A stretch of 48,592 nt of DNA from positions 1 through 48,592 of the forward strand of contig CAKREJ010000003.1 of assembly GCA_934317185.1 (NCBI GenBank). The letters are read 5' to 3'. Below, piece after piece: positions 36,288 through 47,400 of this stretch (position 1 is the stretch's first letter; each line of letters opens with the position of its first letter). Both the position numbers and the translations under genes were made by a program. Origin of the DNA: an uncultured Anaerobutyricum sp. (GTDB lineage Bacteria > Bacillota > Clostridia > Lachnospirales > Lachnospiraceae). The notes under the pieces were generated by a model. It searched no databases. It was not told the DNA's origin and was given only the letters and a program-made list of their open reading frames with translations.

Positions 36288-38579
36288 ATGATGGAACTGT
36301 TAAAAACAGGAGCGTATCTTGTAAATGGAACAGAGATTATAGAAGATACTCCGGAGGCAGCAGCGAAGCTTCAGGCAGTAATCGGTTCGAATGTACCTTC
36401 TAAAGAGGAAGCAGCAAAGGGAACGATTGCGTATGGTATTTTAGAAGCTCATAATACTTCAGATAATATGGATAAGTTAAAGATTCGTTTTGATAAGTTA
36501 ACGTCTCATGATATTACTTATGTCGGAATTATTCAGACAGCACGAGCTTCCGGTTTAGAGAAGTTCCCGATGCCATATGTCCTTACGAATTGTCATAACA
36601 GCTTATGTGCGGTAGGCGGAACGATCAATGAGGATGATCATATGTTTGGACTTACCTGTGCGAAAAAGTATGGTGGAATTTATGTACCTCCTCATCAGGC
36701 AGTTATCCATCAGTTTGCAAGAGAGATGCTGGCCTGTGGCGGAGCGATGATTCTTGGTTCTGATTCCCATACCCGCTATGGAGCACTTGGAACAATGGCA
36801 ATGGGTGAAGGTGGACCAGAGCTTGTAAAGCAGCTTTTAAATCAGACATATGACATCAATATGCCTGGAGTTATCGGAATTTATATGACAGGAGAACCAA
36901 TAAAGGGTGTTGGACCTCAGGATGTGGCACTTGCGATTATTGGAGCTGTATTCCAGAATGGATATGTGAATAATAAAGTTATGGAATTTGTTGGACCTGG
37001 TGTGGAGAAGTTAAGTGCAGACTTCCGTATCGGAGTTGACGTAATGACAACAGAGACAACCTGTCTTTCTTCTATCTGGAAGACAGATGATGTGATTAAA
37101 GATTTCTATGATATTCATGGAAGAGTCGGCGATTATAAAGAACTGAATCCTGCACCGGTTGCTTATTATGACGGAATGGTTAAGATTGACTTAAGCAAGA
37201 TTCGTCCGATGATTGCAATGCCATTCCACCCAAGTAACACATATACAATCGAAGACATGAATAAGAATCTGATGGATGTTCTTCATGATTGTGAAAAGAA
37301 AGCACTTGTAAGCTTAGATGGACAGGTAGATTTCAAGCTTACGGATAAAGTACATAACGGAAAGCTTTATGTAGAACAGGGAATCATCGCCGGTTGTGCA
37401 GGTGGAGGATTTGAAAACTTATGTGCAGCAGCCGATATTATTAAAGGTAAATCTATCGGGGCAGATGAGTTTACGTTAAGTGTTTATCCGGCAAGTACCC
37501 CTATTTATATGGAGCTGGTAAAGAATGGGGCAGCAGCGACACTTATGGAAAGTGGTGCCATCGTAAAAACTGCTTTCTGCGGTCCATGTTTTGGTGCCGG
37601 AGATACTCCATCAAACAACAGTTTAAGTATTCGTCATTCTACAAGAAACTTCCCAAACAGAGAAGGGTCTAAGTTGCAGAACGGACAGATTGCTTCTGTA
37701 GCTTTAATGGATGCTCGTTCTATTGCAGCAACAGCAGCTAATAAGGGTTATCTTACACCTGCAACAGATCTTGATGTAGAATATAGTGGAAGAAAGTATC
37801 ATTTTGACAGCAGCATTTATGCAAACCGTGTCTTTGACAGTAAGGGGGTTGCAGATTCATCTGTAGAGATTAAGTTTGGACCAAATATTAAAGACTGGCC
37901 AAAGATGAGTGCACTTCCGGAGAATATGATCCTTAAAGTTGTTTCTGAGATTCATGATCCGGTAACAACAACAGATGAATTAATTCCATCCGGAGAAACT
38001 TCTTCTTACCGTTCTAACCCACTTGGACTTGCAGAGTTTACTCTTTCAAGAAAAGATCCTGCATATGTAGGACGTGCAAAGGAAGTAAGAGCAGCACAGG
38101 AAGCAGTAGAAGCAGATAAGAATCCGGTAGAAGCACTGACGGAATTAGCACCGGTGATGGATGCAATTCATAGTAAGTATGCAGATGTTACAAATGCAAA
38201 TGTTGGAATCGGAAGTACGATTTTTGCGGTAAAACCAGGAGATGGTTCTGCCAGAGAACAGGCAGCATCCTGCCAGAAGGTGTTAGGAGGATGGGCTAAC
38301 ATTGCAAACGAGTATGCAACAAAGCGTTATCGTTCCAACCTTATCAACTGGGGTATGCTTCCATTCCTTATTGAAAAAGGTGACTTGCCATTTACAAATG
38401 GGGACTATATCTTCCTGCCGGATGTAAGGACAGCAGTAAAAGCAAAAGCATCTGAATTTGAAGCTTATGTTGTTAAAGAAGGAGGCCTTACTCCATTTAC
38501 ATTAAAAATGGGAGAATTAACAGACGATGAAAGAGAGATTATTCTCAAAGGATGTCTGATTAACTACAACAGACAGTAA
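36288..38579 (+). CDS. Aconitase-family hydratase (YbhJ-like)
   Basis: Protein of 763 residues in the aconitase superfamily, which isomerises or hydrates tricarboxylic or related acids using a [4Fe-4S] cluster. Cluster cysteines are C370 ([12 protein letters not shown]) and the CxxC pair C431/C434 ([10 protein letters not shown]). Substrate-side motifs include [20 protein letters not shown]. The opening sequence and length suggest the YbhJ/hydratase branch common in Clostridia rather than AcnA or AcnB, so citrate is likely but not proven as substrate. AGGA lies four bases before ATG 36288 and seven before the adjoining ATG 36291; the second fits better. No citrate synthase or isocitrate dehydrogenase gene is adjacent. 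Confidence 0.88.
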   Translation: MMELLKTGAYLVNGTEIIEDTPEAAAKLQAVIGSNVPSKEEAAKGTIAYGILEAHNTSDNMDKLKIRFDKLTSHDITYVGIIQTARASGLEKFPMPYVLTNCHNSLCAVGGTINEDDHMFGLTCAKKYGGIYVPPHQAVIHQFAREMLACGGAMILGSDSHTRYGALGTMAMGEGGPELVKQLLNQTYDINMPGVIGIYMTGEPIKGVGPQDVALAIIGAVFQNGYVNNKVMEFVGPGVEKLSADFRIGVDVMTTETTCLSSIWKTDDVIKDFYDIHGRVGDYKELNPAPVAYYDGMVKIDLSKIRPMIAMPFHPSNTYTIEDMNKNLMDVLHDCEKKALVSLDGQVDFKLTDKVHNGKLYVEQGIIAGCAGGGFENLCAAADIIKGKSIGADEFTLSVYPASTPIYMELVKNGAAATLMESGAIVKTAFCGPCFGAGDTPSNNSLSIRHSTRNFPNREGSKLQNGQIASVALMDARSIAATAANKGYLTPATDLDVEYSGRKYHFDSSIYANRVFDSKGVADSSVEIKFGPNIKDWPKMSALPENMILKVVSEIHDPVTTTDELIPSGETSSYRSNPLGLAEFTLSRKDPAYVGRAKEVRAAQEAVEADKNPVEALTELAPVMDAIHSKYADVTNANVGIGSTIFAVKPGDGSAREQAASCQKVLGGWANIANEYATKRYRSNLINWGMLPFLIEKGDLPFTNGDYIFLPDVRTAVKAKASEFEAYVVKEGGLTPFTLKMGELTDDEREIILKGCLINYNRQ

Positions 38580-38655
38580 GATTTTATTTTATTGTGTGGG
38601 TTTAAAGAGACGAAAAAAAGAAAAATGATATATCCATCTGATTTATCATCGCAAT

Positions 38656-38683
38656 ATGGGGAATGCTTAGCTGCATTCCCCAT
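38656..38683 (+). terminator. Perfect 11-bp hairpin after the hydratase gene
   Basis: ATGGGGAATGC (38656-38666) and GCATTCCCCAT (38673-38683) pair without error around TTAGCT. The tract after it is not T-rich, so it may act as an RNA-stabilising end rather than a classic terminator. Confidence 0.55.
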
Positions 38684-38754
38684 TGCTACCCAATCTGTAT
38701 CTGGAATATATCATTTTTTCTTTTTGGGGTTTAAATTAAAATATAATAAGGATG

Positions 38755-38790
38755 CAAGAATGTCCCGGCATTCTTGAATTTTGTATGTTT
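38755..38790 (+). terminator. Second hairpin with T-rich tail, probable terminator
   Basis: CAAGAATG (38755-38762) and CATTCTTG (38769-38776) pair perfectly around TCCCGG, followed by AATTTTGTATGTTTTTC. This is the better terminator of the two in the gap. Confidence 0.6.
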
Positions 38791-38821
38791 TTCAAATAGA
38801 AATGTATACATATACATACTA

Positions 38822-38851
38822 TTGACAAAAGGAAAGTAATTGGTATATCAT
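38822..38851 (+). promoter_or_regulatory. Sigma-A promoter of ilvBN with upstream palindrome
   Basis: TTGACA (38822-38827) and TATCAT (38846-38851) with an 18-bp gap. The perfect inverted repeat at 38802-38817 ends five bases before the -35 box and is well placed for an activator or repressor. Confidence 0.65.
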
Positions 38852-38950
38852 AAAAAAGATTATTAACTTTTGAATGTAAATTTTCTAAAAGTTATAACCA
38901 AAGATAATTGATAATAATGAAAATGAATGAGAGAAGAAGGAGTGAAGTAT

Positions 38951-40684
38951 ATGAAGGTTTCGGGAAATGACCTGTTTGTAACCGCAATGAAAAAGGAAGG
39001 CGTGGATACAATTTTTGCATATCCAGGTGGCATGGTCGTCAATCTTCTAGATGCACTCCATGATTGTCACGGGATAGATCTCGTATTACCAAGACACGAA
39101 CAGGGATTAATTCATGCAGCCGATGGTTATGCCAGAGCAACCGGTAAGGTCGGAGTTTGTCTGGTAACAAGTGGACCGGGTGCTACGAATTTAGTAACCG
39201 GAATTGCTACGGCCAACTACGACAGTATTCCGTTAGTGTGTTTTACAGGACAGGTTCCGGAGCATTTAATCGGTAACGATGCATTTCAGGAAGTAGATAT
39301 TATTGGAGTAACAAGGAATATTGCCAAGTTTGTTATTATGGTTCGTGACAGGGAGATGCTGGCTCAGAGAATCAAAGAAGCTTTTTATATTGCAAGATCA
39401 GGAAAACCAGGACCGGTTCTTGTAGATTTACCAACAGATGTAATGGCAGAGCTTGGGTCGACATCTTATCCGACAGAGGTAAATATCCGTGGTTATAAGC
39501 CGAATAAAGGTGTTCATGTGGGACAGCTTAAGAAGGCAATCACACTTTTAGAAGAGGCCCAAAAGCCGATGTTTTTAATTGGTGGAGGTGTGAATCTTGC
39601 ACATGCACAGCAGGAGATGACAAAGCTTGCTGAAAAGATAGATGCACCGGTAGTTACTACTCTTATGGGAAGAGGTGCTATATCTACAGAACATCCATTA
39701 TATATCGGTAATATAGGAATGCATGGTTCTTATGCGGCCAATAAGACAGCAGATGAATGTGATTTAATGTTCTCGATCGGATGTCGTTTTAATGATCGAG
39801 TAACCGGTGAGATTAAAAAGTTTGCACCAAACGCAAAGATCGTTCACATTGATATAGAATCTGCTGCCATTTCAAGAAATGTTACAGTAGATATTCCAAT
39901 CGTTGCGGATGCGAAGGCAGCAATTTTAAAAATATTAGAGCATACAGAGCCTATGAAGCATGAAGAATGGCTTTCTGAAGTAGAGAGCTGGGATAAAGAA
40001 TATCCGCTTCAGATGAAAGTGAAAGACGGTGTAAATCCACAGCGTATTATTGAGACATTGAATGAAGTATATGCAGACAGAGATACCGTATTTACCAGTG
40101 ATGTAGGACAGCATCAGATGTGGGCTTCTCAGTATCTGAAGCTGGATGATAGACACAGACTGGTACAAAGCGGCGGACTTGGTACGATGGGATTTGGTCT
40201 TCCATCTGCAGTAGGAGCACAGATTGGCTGTCCGGAGAAGTCAGTTGTATCTATTAGTGGAGACGGTGGTTTCCAGATGAATATGCAGGAGCTTGCTACA
40301 GCGGTATGTCAGGAACTCCCTTTGGTAAATATTGTATTTAATAATAACCGTCTTGGAATGGTTCGTCAGATGCAGGAATTATTCTTTAAAAAGAGATATA
40401 CGATTACCTGTCTGCGTTATCATAAATCCTGCAAGGGTAAATGTGGTACTCCGGGCTGGGTATGTCCAGAATATGTTCCAGATTTTGTAAAGATGGCAGA
40501 AGCTTACGGTTCCAGAGGATATTTTGTCGCAGAGAATGAACAGTTAAAGACTACGATTCTTGAAGCAAGAGAATATGCGGAAAAGAATAAAAAACCAGTT
40601 ATCGTAGAATGTATGGTTGCTCCTGATGAATTGGTTATGCCGATGATTAAAGGCGGAGCAAGTTTTGAAGATATTATGTTATAG
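38951..40684 (+). CDS. ilvB: Acetolactate synthase large subunit
   Basis: Catalytic subunit, 577 residues, of the ThDP enzyme that makes acetolactate or acetohydroxybutyrate for valine, leucine and isoleucine. The catalytic glutamate is E50 (PRHEQGLIHAADGYARATG), and the ThDP/Mg motif begins GDGG at 437-440 (D438). An unusual insert near the ThDP-binding C-terminal domain carries four cysteines, C487-x6-C494-x3-C498-x6-C505, which could hold zinc or an Fe-S cluster. ATG 38951 is chosen because AAGGAG lies 8 bp upstream; a frame extension to 38927 lies before that site. It is followed by ilvN after 12 bp. Confidence 0.95.
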   Translation: MKVSGNDLFVTAMKKEGVDTIFAYPGGMVVNLLDALHDCHGIDLVLPRHEQGLIHAADGYARATGKVGVCLVTSGPGATNLVTGIATANYDSIPLVCFTGQVPEHLIGNDAFQEVDIIGVTRNIAKFVIMVRDREMLAQRIKEAFYIARSGKPGPVLVDLPTDVMAELGSTSYPTEVNIRGYKPNKGVHVGQLKKAITLLEEAQKPMFLIGGGVNLAHAQQEMTKLAEKIDAPVVTTLMGRGAISTEHPLYIGNIGMHGSYAANKTADECDLMFSIGCRFNDRVTGEIKKFAPNAKIVHIDIESAAISRNVTVDIPIVADAKAAILKILEHTEPMKHEEWLSEVESWDKEYPLQMKVKDGVNPQRIIETLNEVYADRDTVFTSDVGQHQMWASQYLKLDDRHRLVQSGGLGTMGFGLPSAVGAQIGCPEKSVVSISGDGGFQMNMQELATAVCQELPLVNIVFNNNRLGMVRQMQELFFKKRYTITCLRYHKSCKGKCGTPGWVCPEYVPDFVKMAEAYGSRGYFVAENEQLKTTILEAREYAEKNKKPVIVECMVAPDELVMPMIKGGASFEDIML

Positions 40685-40696
40685 GAGGATACAGAG

Positions 40697-41215
40697 ATGA
40701 GAGAGATAAATACAGAAAAGAAAAAAAGATGGGTATCTCTGTATGTGGAGAACAGAATCGGTGTTCTGGCACGTATTTCAGGAATGATGTCTGGAAAGTC
40801 CTATAACATTTCAAGTATTACTGTGGGTGTTACGGAGGATCCGACAATATCAAGAATGACAATTGGTCTTTCTTCTGACGATGCTACTTTTGAACAGATT
40901 AAGAAGCAGTTAAACCGTTGCGTAGAAGTAATCAAGTTAAATGATATTACAGATGCTCCTACCCATATGAAGGAGATTCTTTTTGTAAAGATACATGAAT
41001 GTTCTGAATTTGAAAAAGGTGAGATTTTCCGTATATCACAGGTGTTCGGGGCCAAAGCGATTGACTATGGTATTAATAGCGTATTGCTTGAGAGTGTTAA
41101 TACAGAAGGAAGAAATAACGATCTTATCGCACTTTTAACAAGGAAGTTTGATCATGTAGAAGTGGTACGTGGTGGAATTGTTGCTATTGAATCTATTAGT
41201 ATGATTGACCGTTAG
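40697..41215 (+). CDS. ilvN: Acetolactate synthase small (regulatory) subunit
   Basis: Regulatory subunit of 172 residues that activates IlvB and gives feedback control by valine or other branched-chain amino acids. An ACT domain begins at RWVSLYVENRIGVLARISGMMSGKSYNISSI (about 11-41), and the C-terminal ALS_ss_C-like domain follows (LFVKIHECSEFEKGEIFRI). The length agrees with the IlvH/IlvN family. AGGAGG lies before the ATG. It is cotranscribed with ilvB and followed by a large terminator. Confidence 0.94.
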   Translation: MREINTEKKKRWVSLYVENRIGVLARISGMMSGKSYNISSITVGVTEDPTISRMTIGLSSDDATFEQIKKQLNRCVEVIKLNDITDAPTHMKEILFVKIHECSEFEKGEIFRISQVFGAKAIDYGINSVLLESVNTEGRNNDLIALLTRKFDHVEVVRGGIVAIESISMIDR

Positions 41216-41242
41216 TAAACAAAAAATCGGAATTTATTTATT

Positions 41243-41320
41243 AAAAAATCTTATAATCACATTTGTACTATTAGTCTTTTTGCAGAGAGACGAGACGGTT
41301 GTGATTATAAGATTTTTTTT
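41243..41320 (+). terminator. Large terminator after ilvN
   Basis: An 18-bp perfect stem is formed by AAAAAATCTTATAATCAC (41243-41260) and GTGATTATAAGATTTTTT (41301-41318), with a run of T in and after the right arm. The loop of 40 nt is unusually long and can itself fold a short stem (GTCT/AGAC). The A/T-symmetry means it may work in both directions. Confidence 0.8.
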
Positions 41321-41371
41321 TGAATAGATGAATTGGAAAGATAAAATAAATAACGGAATAAAAGTAAAATA

Positions 41372-41417
41372 TTGACAAAAAAGAAAAGAGATGATAAGAT
41401 GAAATGGAAATATTTCC
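41372..41417 (+). promoter_or_regulatory. Promoter of the giant surface protein, with start-site palindrome
   Basis: TTGACA (41372-41377) and TAAGAT (41395-41400) are 17 bp apart. The perfect 12-bp palindrome GGAAATATTTCC (41406-41417) lies exactly where transcription should begin, a usual place for a repressor operator. Confidence 0.7.
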
Positions 41418-41449
41418 TAAGTAGAAGGAGGTGTAATTAAGGGGGAATA

Positions 41450-41464
41450 ATGGTAAAAATATAG
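41450..41464 (+). CDS. Possible 4-residue leader peptide
   Basis: ATG at 41450 starts a very short frame (MVKI, stop TAG at 41462-41464), with AGGGGG just upstream. A further ribosome-site-like AAGGAGGTG (41425-41433) has no ATG. The main gene's own site AGGAGGGG lies at 41473-41480. Ribosomes may load on this leader before the main gene. Weak but unusual; it could be chance. Confidence 0.3.
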   Translation: MVKI

Positions 41465-41485
41465 AATTTTTCAGGAGGGGAGAAA

Positions 41486-44400
41486 ATGCGAATATTCTTT
41501 AAGAGAGTTTTGGTTTTTATTTTGATTGCGGTACTTTTTTTGACAAATACAAACTTAGGCAGTGCAGCATCAGCAATAAAAACAGAGAATTTCTACCAGT
41601 TGAAAAATGAATGGGAAGATACACAGGAGAAGGAGAGTACCACAGAGCAACCTGATGTAATATCAGATGACAGAACGGATAGCATGGCAGAGACGGATGC
41701 AGTGACAACAGAAATTAAGGAGGATGAAGCAACAGAGATTGAGAATACAGGTATAGACGATACAGAAGCGACAGAAAGAACAGAGGGAATCGAAGAGATA
41801 GAAGAAACGACAGAAGAGAAATCCAAAGGGGCAATCCAAAGTCAGGAAACAGACAAAGAAGCTCAGGAGAATCAAAGACCAGTCGAAAGAATGTCAATAC
41901 CAATGGCACGATCCACACATCCGGATACGAATCATTCTGTGACGATGCCAGATATTACAAGTCATTATTTTTTACTTCAAAAAAATAGTAAAAAAGTGGC
42001 ACAGGCTTCAGGGAAAAACTTAATTACGGTGACAGATCAGAAGGATGCATCAAAATATATTTATGAGAAGTATCCTAATGGAAAGCAGTATAATTTTACT
42101 CCGTATTTTAGAGCAGGAAGTTCCGTTACCGTAGGAGGTGGAGCAGGCGGAGGAGTATCTTTATCAACAGTAAAAAAGGGGGACCGGAAGCAGTTTGGAG
42201 ATATATATGCTGCAGTAAATGGTGGATATATCATATCAAAGGTGTTTAATTTACAAAAATGTACAGAGAATCCGTATGCAATTTATAAAAAGGTTGGAGT
42301 TTGGTACGATTACAATAAGAAAAAGTCTTATGCAGTAGATATGAAGCTTACAGTCACAGGATATAAGTTTCCTGATGCAACAACGAGGAAGCAGCTTGCC
42401 AATAAAGAATTGAAAGCACCGTATGCAGGTTTTAGAAAAGGTACGATAGGTCTGTATGTTATGGGAACAGATTATGTACAGACTCGCATGGAGTTTTTTT
42501 ATTCCGGAACACAGACTAAAGTTTCAGGAATCAAGGGAATGGTACAACTGTGTGATATTGATGCACAGCAAGGCATTGATTTTGGAAGCGGATTTGAGAA
42601 GGTTCTTATGTTTAAGCAGGAATCTTCAAAGCTACAGTATAATTCAACAGGTCTGATCGCAGCTTCGAAAGGGTATGTTTCAACAAGAATTGCAGATGAT
42701 TTGAACAGGAATGATGAAACGACAACAGCTATTGGAATTTTTTCGGGAAATACAGTAAATTGTAGATGGACATTGGCAAAGTGTGATCATAAGGATACTG
42801 GTGGTAATGCAGCATATAAAGTAAGTGGTGGTTATGGAATACCGGCAGAAAGTTCACAGGCAGATGCCGTTTCTTATTATTGGTCAAACAGTACGGGATT
42901 TTTAGGAGTAAGAGCAGATATAGGGATATTGCCTTTACCGGAAGAAATAAGTAAAACAATTTATTCGGGGAAGATTAATGCAAAGAATTCTGCCGGAAAT
43001 AAAAAGTTTATTCAGTTAGCTGAGAGAAAGGAAACATTTTCTTATGTATTGTCTTCTGTGACAGCAATGACATCGAATATAAGTAAAGCACAATATACGA
43101 TGTTTCAGTTTACAGATAAGATAGATAAGCTTTTGAATGTGAAAAAGGTTAAGGTGTATGCTGATGAGGCCATAACGGATAATTTGCAGACAACAGATAT
43201 GAATTATTCAGATGTTACTACACAATTTAATATTGCAACAACAGTGAATTCAGATCATACGACAAATGTAACTGTAAAGGCAAAGAATGCCAGATTATCA
43301 AAAGCGGATTTTTACGGAAAGACATATTATGTTCATATAGAGGTTCAGATAAAGACAGATGAAGAACTCTTAGATATAAAGAAATCTATAACAGACTGGT
43401 ATCAATTAAATGAGGAGATTAAGCAGAAGGTTCCTGAAGCAGCCAATGTAAGAGGAAGTGTTGCGGTGGTGAATCAGGGAAATTTATCAGTGACGAACAA
43501 TCAGAAAAGTTCTATAAAAAGATTGTCCAATTATGTAGCTTCTCAAATTGCGATGCAGATAAAAGTCAGAAAAACAGATCAATATACAAAGAAACCGATA
43601 GCGGGAGTTACTTTTGGATTGTTTGGAGGAGAGGATGCAGATAGTACGAAACAAAAACCTTTATACACAGCCATAACGGATGAAGCAGGTATAGCAACTT
43701 TTAAAACTGGAGTGAAGGGAACTTTTTACAATTCAGAATTCGGGGATGGACCATATTGTGTGAAGGAGACAGCAGTACCGGACATTTATAAAAATATTTG
43801 GAATCCCTCTGTGAACAGGCAATGGAAATATACATTAAATAGTCTTAAATCCGAGCAATTATTTGATTCATTAAAGACAGTAGAAAAAGCAGCGGAACTT
43901 GAAAATACGAATCGTAAGATAAAGGAGAATTGTATTAGCGTATATAAAAAGAGTAAGGATACAGGAAGCTATTTATCAGGAGCTGAATTTGAACTTTTGG
44001 AATGGTCGCAGAAATCTCAAAAATATGAAAAGCTATTTATGTTAAAAGAATACAAAGATAGCAAGGGAAAATCGGTGTACCGTAATGAAGAAAGTTTTAT
44101 AAATACAATGGATAATCTTGGACGATATAAGATTACAGAGAAGAAGGCACCAAAAGGGTGCATTTTAACAGGGGAAGAATGGCTGTTTCAAATTTCTGAA
44201 AAAACAGCAGAAGATGGAAGTGATATTATTTTTGAAAGTTTAACTACGGGAGAAAAACAGACAGGTGCCGTAGTATATGAGAATCCTCTTCAAAAAGGAA
44301 AGCTTATAATCAGAAAAACAGATGATGCAGGTCAGAAAGTAGAAGGAGCAGTTTTTAGAGTGACGGCTGCAGAAGATATTTATGCACCGTGGGATGTAAA

Positions 44401-47400
44401 TGATAAGGGCATCGCATCAAAGGAAGCCGATCCACTTGTTAAAAAGGGAACTGTGGTTGATGAAATAACAACGGGTAAAGACGGTCAGGGAGAAAGCAGC
44501 AGCACAAAAGAATTATATATAGGACAATATACAGTTGAAGAGATAAGAGGAGCTTGGAATCATATTAAAAGTGATAAGGTTTATAAACTGGAATTACAGT
44601 ATAGTGCAGATAGTGGAGAAAAATATGTCTTAGAGTATATGGATGTAAATAACCGTTTAATGCACCCTGCATTTTCTGTTTCAAAGCTGGCAGACAAAAC
44701 AAGAAATGAAAAAAATGAAAAGGTAGCTTTTGATGAGAAAAAGGGACGTTATACTGAGAAAAAAATAGCAGGAATTTATCAGGCAGGAAAAGAAATAGAT
44801 TATACGATAAGGGTAACGAATACGGGAAATGTGCCTCTTCATAACATTAAACTTACAGATGATATGGATTGTGAGGGAGACTATCCCGGACAGACACTTT
44901 CTAAATATGTGGATATGAAAACATCAACATTTGAGATTCCGGTTTCCGGAAAGCTTGTGACGAAAAAAGGTAAGAGTATAGCTGTTAAGCTGGCTTCAGA
45001 ATCAAGATTAGTTGTGATTTTAGAGTATTTAGATATTGAAGACAGTGTAGAAATACATATAAAAACACGATTAAGAGATGACGTTAAAGATGCGTGGAAG
45101 CTTAAAAATGTAGTATATGGAGAAGCACAGTATAATGATAATAAGAGTAAGGAGGATGAAGCGGATAGTCCACATTTAGCAGATGTGTTGGTTAAAGATT
45201 TAGTAGATGAAAAGGGAAATAGTCTTGTAAAAGACTGGGATTATATTAATGTGCCCGGAACTCCGGAGGAAAAGGTTTTAAAAACAGCAGATAAAACAAC
45301 GGGACTTACGATAAAAGATGGAGAGATAGCGTCAGGAATAAAAATACCGGGAATATATCAGTCGAAGGAAAAAGTAGTATTTTCTATAGTAGTAAAGAAT
45401 TCCGGTGAGGCTGCATTAAAGAATATCACAGTTAAGGATGTAATGAGTGATGAATTAAAAGCTGTAGTAGAAAAAGAAAGTGCAGGTTTTGATTTTGAGG
45501 GAAAAGAGAAGACAGAAGAAGGCAATTACGTTTTTACCAGTGCAAAAGGTAAGAAGATTACAGTAAAGGAAATGGATAAGGATACCGTAATGTTGTGTAC
45601 TACAGGTAAGGACGGAGCAGGTATAGATCGATTAACAGCCGGAGATTACGTTACTTTAAGTTATTCGGTGAAGCTTTTAAAAGGAACAGCGAATTTTTAT
45701 CAACTGTCGAATAAGGTATTTATTTCCGGATGGTATTTTGATGGAAATGGAGATAAGGAAGTACCGGAGGATGAGGACGAAGATGAAATTGAAGTCCCGG
45801 GAATTCCAGAAACGAGAGTAGCTAAGCTTGCAGATAAAACAAGAGGCGTTACTTTAAAAGAAGGTCGCTATGATGCTGCTGCAAAAATTTCCGGAGTTTA
45901 TGAGAATGGTACTACAGTGACATATAAGATAACCGTCACCAATAAAGGAAGTGCGAATTTATATGATTTGTATCTTAGAGATATGCTAAGTGAGGAATTA
46001 GAGGAAGCATTGGAGAAAAACAGTGTCTCCTTTATAGAAAAGGCTTATATATCAAGAGATGGTCGAAAGGTACGGACTGTTTTAGAAGAACCACAAATAT
46101 TATGGATGGATTTTTTAGCAGCGGGAGATGCAGTAGATGTATATTTAAGTGGAAAAGTGCGGATTGATGTAGGTAATCTTTTTGAACTTGAGAATATTGT
46201 GGAATTAACGGCAAGATATAAACAGGGGAATGAAGCGGCATTAAAAAAATATGAAGAAATGGAGCAGGAGAAAGCCGAAGATAATTCAGAAAATAAAGAA
46301 GAAAGTTCTGGAAGTAACAAGAATGATATGTCAGAGGATGAAAATAAAGAAGAAAGTGACAAAAAAGAAGACAAAGAGCAGGAAGAAACAGGAGAAACCT
46401 TATCAGAGCAGAGCAAGAAAGAGATAGAAAAAGCATATGAAGCAATACAGAAACTGGCAATAGATGAAATAAAAAAAGAGAATAAGAAATATACAGAAGT
46501 GACGAAGACAGATATGATGACAGATACGGATCATATTAATATACCGGGAATACCAGTTGCAAAAGTAGCGAAACTGGCAGATAAAACACAGGGAGTTACT
46601 TTAGTAAAAGGCAGATATGAAGGAACGAAAAAAGAAGGTGTGTATGAATATGCAGATCTTGTAGATTATACGATTACACTGACTAATGCAGGGACAGCAG
46701 ACCTATATGATATAGTGCTAGAAGACAGTATTGACAAAGAACTTATGTCTGTTTTAAAAAATGATTCTATTAGAATAACAACAGGACAGCTTACAACAAA
46801 AATGAAAGATAAAGTACAGATAGAAAGAAACGATAAAACGGATGTAGTAAAGCTACAGCCAGAAAATATGTCAATAAAATTAGATCACTTAAAAGCTGGC
46901 GATAATGTGGAAGTTCATTTAATGGCTGAGATACGATCAGGAGTGCAGAAGAACACAGGACTTAACAATAAAGTTCATATTACAGCAAAGTATGAAACAG
47001 TAAATGAAGATGGAGCTAAAGAAAAGGTATATCTTGAAGATACACCAGAAATGACAGATAATGATACCATTGGAATTGGTGTTCCGGAAATTATGATAGC
47101 TAAAAAGGCAGATAAAACTAAAGATATTAGTTTAGATAGGGGACGATATGGAGGAAGAAGAAAGTACGGAACCTATAAAGAGGGCGAAACCGTTGAATTT
47201 TTACTTACGGTTTCTAATTTAGGAAACGGAGTAGCAAAAAATATAGAAGTGAGAGAAGAACCATCTGAAGAATTGAAAAAATATATAGAAATACAGGGAT
47301 TTACTAATAAAGAAGGAGATGCGGTTCGAACTAAAAAAGGAGATAAAGTATTTGTTAAAGGAATAAACTCGCAGAAGCTATATCTTGATAAACTAAATTC

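Larger units (their letters stand above)
38580..38950. other. Gap with two hairpins, a palindrome and the ilvB promoter
   Basis: No gene is supported in this 371-bp gap. A 61-codon frame at 38592-38777 covers both hairpins and has no ribosome site. The gap holds two hairpins after the hydratase gene, an inverted repeat ATGTATA-CA-TATACAT (38802-38817) and the ilvB promoter. In the leader, TAACTTTT (38864-38871) can pair with AAAAGTTA (38887-38894). I looked for a T-box specifier and antiterminator and saw none. Confidence 0.6.

Noticed and set aside
38592..38777. Plus-strand 61-codon frame after the hydratase gene
   Set aside because: Runs through two hairpins, has no ribosome site and no protein-like pattern.
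38852..38950. T-box riboswitch before ilvB
   Set aside because: The leader is too short and shows no specifier loop or GGTGG-type antiterminator element.
46032..46460. Minus-strand 142- and 123-codon frames within the giant gene
   Set aside because: Leu/Ser/Pro-rich antisense shadows of Glu/Lys-rich sense codons.
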